From assembly GCF_937921625.1 (NCBI RefSeq), contig NZ_CAKZTI010000026.1, forward strand, positions 24,019 through 88,018: a DNA stretch of 64,000 nt. The letters run 5' to 3'. A program made the position numbers and the translations under genes. The DNA is from an uncultured Campylobacter sp. (lineage in GTDB: Bacteria; Campylobacterota; Campylobacteria; Campylobacterales; Campylobacteraceae). The first letter of the stretch is position 1, and the number at the start of each line of letters is the position of its first letter. The notes below the pieces were generated by a model. That model searched no databases and had not been told where the DNA came from. It saw nothing but the letters and a program-made list of their open reading frames with translations. Shown one piece after another: positions 61,466 through 64,000 of this stretch.

Positions 61466-63718
61466 CTACTTATGCACCGGCGATAGATAAGGTTTTTCAG
61501 AGTGCATCGACATCTCGTTTTGCCTTCTGAACTCGATAAACTCGCTCTCGCTAAGCTTTCTGATATTTGCGATCGTCATCTTTAGCGGCGGGATACCCGA
61601 TAGCGGATCCAGATCGCCCGCATGCACGAGCTCGTTGCCGTCGGCCTCGCTGTAATGGAAGGTCGTAAAGATCGTGCCCTCTTTCAGATCCGGATTTATG
61701 CGAAGCTTCGCAGCGATCTGACCGCGCTTATTTTTAACAAGCGCGTAGCAGCCTTCGGTAAGCTCGCGTTCGCGTGCGATGTCCGGGCTTACCTCGATGA
61801 GCGCGCCTTCTGCGCCCGCGCCGTACTCTAGCGCGCGGCACTCTCTGGTCATCGTGCCGGTGTGGTAGTGATAGACCTTGCGCCCAGTCGTAAATAAGCA
61901 CGGATAAATTTCATCCGGAATCTCGCTAAGCGCGCCGCTTCCCACCGGATAATCATCAGGGATTTTCATCTTGGCTCTGAAATCCGCCTCCGCTTTAGCG
62001 CGCTCCTCTTTATCATCCACGTAAAGCACCGGCACCATTCTAAATTTACCATCAGGCAGCATCGATTTATGATCTGCGTAAAGAACCGGCGTGCCTGGAT
62101 GATCTTCATCAGGACATGGCCAGCTGATGCCGCCTAGCTTATCTAGCCTATAGTAGCTAATACCGCCGAAAAATTTAGGCATTAATGCACGCACTTCGTT
62201 CCAAATTTCTTCCGCGCTTAAAAAATCAAACCCTTCAAGTCCCATTCTTTGCGCGATATTGCAAACCACCTTCCAATCAGGCTCTACGCCAGGAGCCGGC
62301 TCGCTTGCCTTGCGCGTGCGCTGGACGCGGCGGGAAGTGTTTAAAAAGGTGCCATCCTTCTCGCCCCAGCCGGCAGCAGGTAGTACGACGTCGGCCTTCT
62401 GTGCGCTCTCGGTAAAGAAAAGATCCTGCACGATAAAGCAATCCAAATGGTGCGTTGCATGCACGAAGTGCTCCGTCCAAGGATCGCTCATTACAGGGTT
62501 TTCGCCGTAAACGTAGAGCAGCTTCAGCTCGCCGCTATCCATCTTATCGGGAGCAATCGTAAGCTTAAAGCCTGGAGTCGGATTTAGCTCAAAGTGCCAT
62601 ACTCTGCGCGCTTGCTCCTGCGCATAAGCGGAATTTACCGCACCTGCAGGGATGACATTAGGCAGCGCGCCCATATCGCATGCGCCCTGAACGTTGTTTT
62701 GACCGCGCAAAGGATTTACGCCTGCGCCTCGTTTGCCTAAATTTCCCGTCAAAATAGCTAAATTTGAAAGCGAAAAGACATTTGAGGTACCGTCGCTAAA
62801 CTGCGTGATACCCATCGTGTAGCAGATCGCCGCTGCACCTGCTTTAGCATACATTCTAGCAGCTTCGATTACGAGCTCCTTTTTCACGCCGGTCTCGCGC
62901 TCGAATCGCTCAGGAGTAAAGTCCTTAACCGCTTCTTTTAGATATTCGTAGCCGTGAGCGTAGTTTTTGATAAACTCGTCATCTTGCAAATTTTCGGCAA
63001 TGATAACATTCATAATGGTATTTAGCGTCTTAATGTTCGCACCCACCGGGATTTGCAGATAGATGTCGGCTTTTTTGGCCATATCGGTGCGCTTTGGATC
63101 TACGACGATCATCTTGGCGCCGCGCTGCAAGCCTCGCTGCATCTGCATAGCGATGATCGGGTGGCACTCGCTTGTGTTGGTGCCGATGAGTAAAAATACG
63201 TCCGTATCGGTAGCGAATTCTACCAAATCGTTCGTCATCGTTCCGTTTCCTAGCGTGTTGGCAAGACCTGCCACTGTAGGAGCGTGTCAAAGACGGGCGC
63301 AGTGATCGACGTTATTGCTGCCCTGAGCTCGGAAAAATTTCTGAAAAACGTAGTTGTCTTCGTTATTTGAGCGCGCCGAGCTAAAGCCCATTATTGAGCT
63401 TGGGCCATATTTAGCGACGGTCTCTTTAAATTTAGACGCTACAAAATCGTAAGCCTCTTCAAAGCTTACCTCCTCAAGCTTGCCGCTTCTATCAAATACT
63501 CCGTTTTTCTTACGGATCATAGGTTTGGCAAGGCGTTTTGGAGAGTTTACAAACTCCCAGCCGAACATCCCTTTTAAGCATAGCTCGCCGTCATTTACGT
63601 GGTGGGCCTGCGTAGGGCGCGCGTTTACGATCCTGCCGTCTTTTACGATAAGATCGATACCACAGCCGGTGCCGCAGTAAGGACAAGTCGTTTTGACAAT
63701 CTTTTCTCTGGACTGCAT
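61466..63718 (-). CDS. fdhF: Formate dehydrogenase FdhF-type, selenocysteine-containing
   Basis: Oxidises formate at a molybdenum/tungsten bis-MGD cofactor in the cytoplasm. ATG 63718 follows AAAGGAA. The 750-residue protein has the [4Fe-4S] Cys set C12, C15, C19 and C47 (CPYCGTGC, GELCLKG) and an in-frame TGA (63287-63289) at residue 144, in the position of E. coli FdhF Sec140 (CARL-U-HAPTVAG). A SECIS hairpin follows. The downstream part is full length through the molybdopterin-oxidoreductase domain. There is no Tat signal, so it is cytoplasmic, unlike the periplasmic campylobacter enzyme FdhA. Confidence 0.95.
63260..63272 (-). promoter_or_regulatory. SECIS hairpin directing selenocysteine insertion
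   Basis: On the minus strand GGCA-GGTCT-TGCC forms a 4-bp stem with a 5-base GGTCT loop, starting 14 bases after the TGA at 63287-63289. This is the SelB-binding loop sequence of the E. coli fdhF element. Confidence 0.85.
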
Positions 63719-64000
63719 AATATTCCTTTCAAGAATTTTGGTTTGCACGGCTATTATACTTTCTAGATTATAAAAGAATTTTTAAATTAGTGAATTTTTT
63801 TAAGCAAAATTTAAGCAATATGCAAATATCGCATATTAAATTTAATAGTTAAATTTTACGCTTTTACTTCGATAATGGCGGCGTTTTAGCGTAAAATTTA
63901 TCGCTTATCGCAAAAGACGCTTTTTAAGCTAACTTTTATAATTTTAATAGAATTTTGAAATTATATTACGCTCCGTTTTATTTCAAAGCACGATTAAATT
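63719..64000. other. Upstream region of fdhF
   Basis: About 280 bases of AT-rich DNA to the window edge. It should contain the fdhF promoter, reading leftward, but I see no consensus -10/-35 pair and no gene. Confidence 0.5.

Noticed and set aside
63287..63289. Internal stop splitting the formate dehydrogenase into two genes or a pseudogene
   Set aside because: The stop is TGA at the known selenocysteine position, followed by a SECIS hairpin, with conserved sequence on both sides.
1..64000. rRNA, tRNA, insertion sequence, prophage or integrase
   Set aside because: I looked for transposase-like frames, tRNA arms and phage structural genes and saw none that I could support.

Overview
The window looks like chromosomal DNA from a Campylobacter of the higher-GC, mostly oral group (C. 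gracilis, C. showae, C. rectus and C. curvus are the species I would compare first; species is not proven). The evidence is gene content and order: kdsC-lptC-lptA-engB-(GNAT)-mreD-like-mrdA, ciaD-cca, hrcA-grpE-dnaK, and tungstate tupA divergent from tupBC, all arranged as in campylobacters. Start sites and intergenic DNA are AT-rich, with AAATTT/GAATTC words everywhere. I found no rRNA or tRNA gene.

Layout. 1-460: a short CRISPR array read rightward. 895-2162: three unrecognised small genes. 2551-9824: leftward cell-envelope cluster (PBP2, MreD-like, GNAT, EngB, LptA, LptC, KdsC, PstS-like binding protein, two small membrane proteins). 10085-12685: hisB and dsbD leftward, then ppk2 rightward (12794-13696). 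13815-14100: a decayed CRISPR fragment. 14395-14776: a small HTH regulator plus a 44-residue protein. 15414-18517: a CRISPR array of 48 repeats, followed by a complete type I-B cas set on the minus strand (cas6, cas8b, cas7, cas5, cas3, cas4, cas2, cas1; 18903-27142). 27215-36247: leftward housekeeping genes (glyS, nuclease, trmL, cca, ciaD-like, leuB, leuD). 36656-38536: rpoD rightward. 38791-39805: an orphan CRISPR array with a different repeat. 40317-48270: DKNYY protein, NCS2 permease, gpsA, gatB, atpB. 48848-52127: hrcA-grpE-dnaK. 52642-55537: tungstate transporter. 56057-58996: cysteine-desulfurase-like enzyme and ankyrin-like protein. 59393-63718: ModE-like regulator, fdhD and a selenocysteine formate dehydrogenase.

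How the genes fit together. Tungstate uptake (TupABC), the ModE-like regulator, FdhD (sulfur transfer to the Mo/W cofactor) and FdhF (an in-frame UGA read as selenocysteine) form one functional theme: making a Mo/W- and Se-dependent cytoplasmic formate dehydrogenase. The cas genes and the main array form a complete I-B adaptive immune locus. The repeat orientation (ATTGAAAC end) implies that crRNAs are made leftward from a leader at 18518-18902.

Most unusual points. (1) Several conserved proteins carry in-frame low-complexity insertions built on strict 12- or 15-nt periods. TupC has Asn at every fifth residue from 25 to 105, and the GNAT protein has Asn at nearly every fourth residue from 62 to 114. 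A 15-16-bp AAATTT-phased repeat of the same kind lies in non-coding DNA at 44989-45102. This looks like a mobile or expanding micro-repeat that enters genes in frame. (2) The decayed CRISPR fragment has a hybrid palindromic repeat where forward and reverse array segments meet. It also carries a spacer matching one near the leader of the main array at 30 of 31 positions, with shifted ends. (3) There are three repeat-bearing loci besides the main array, in both orientations and in two repeat families, with relic repeats intermediate between the families.
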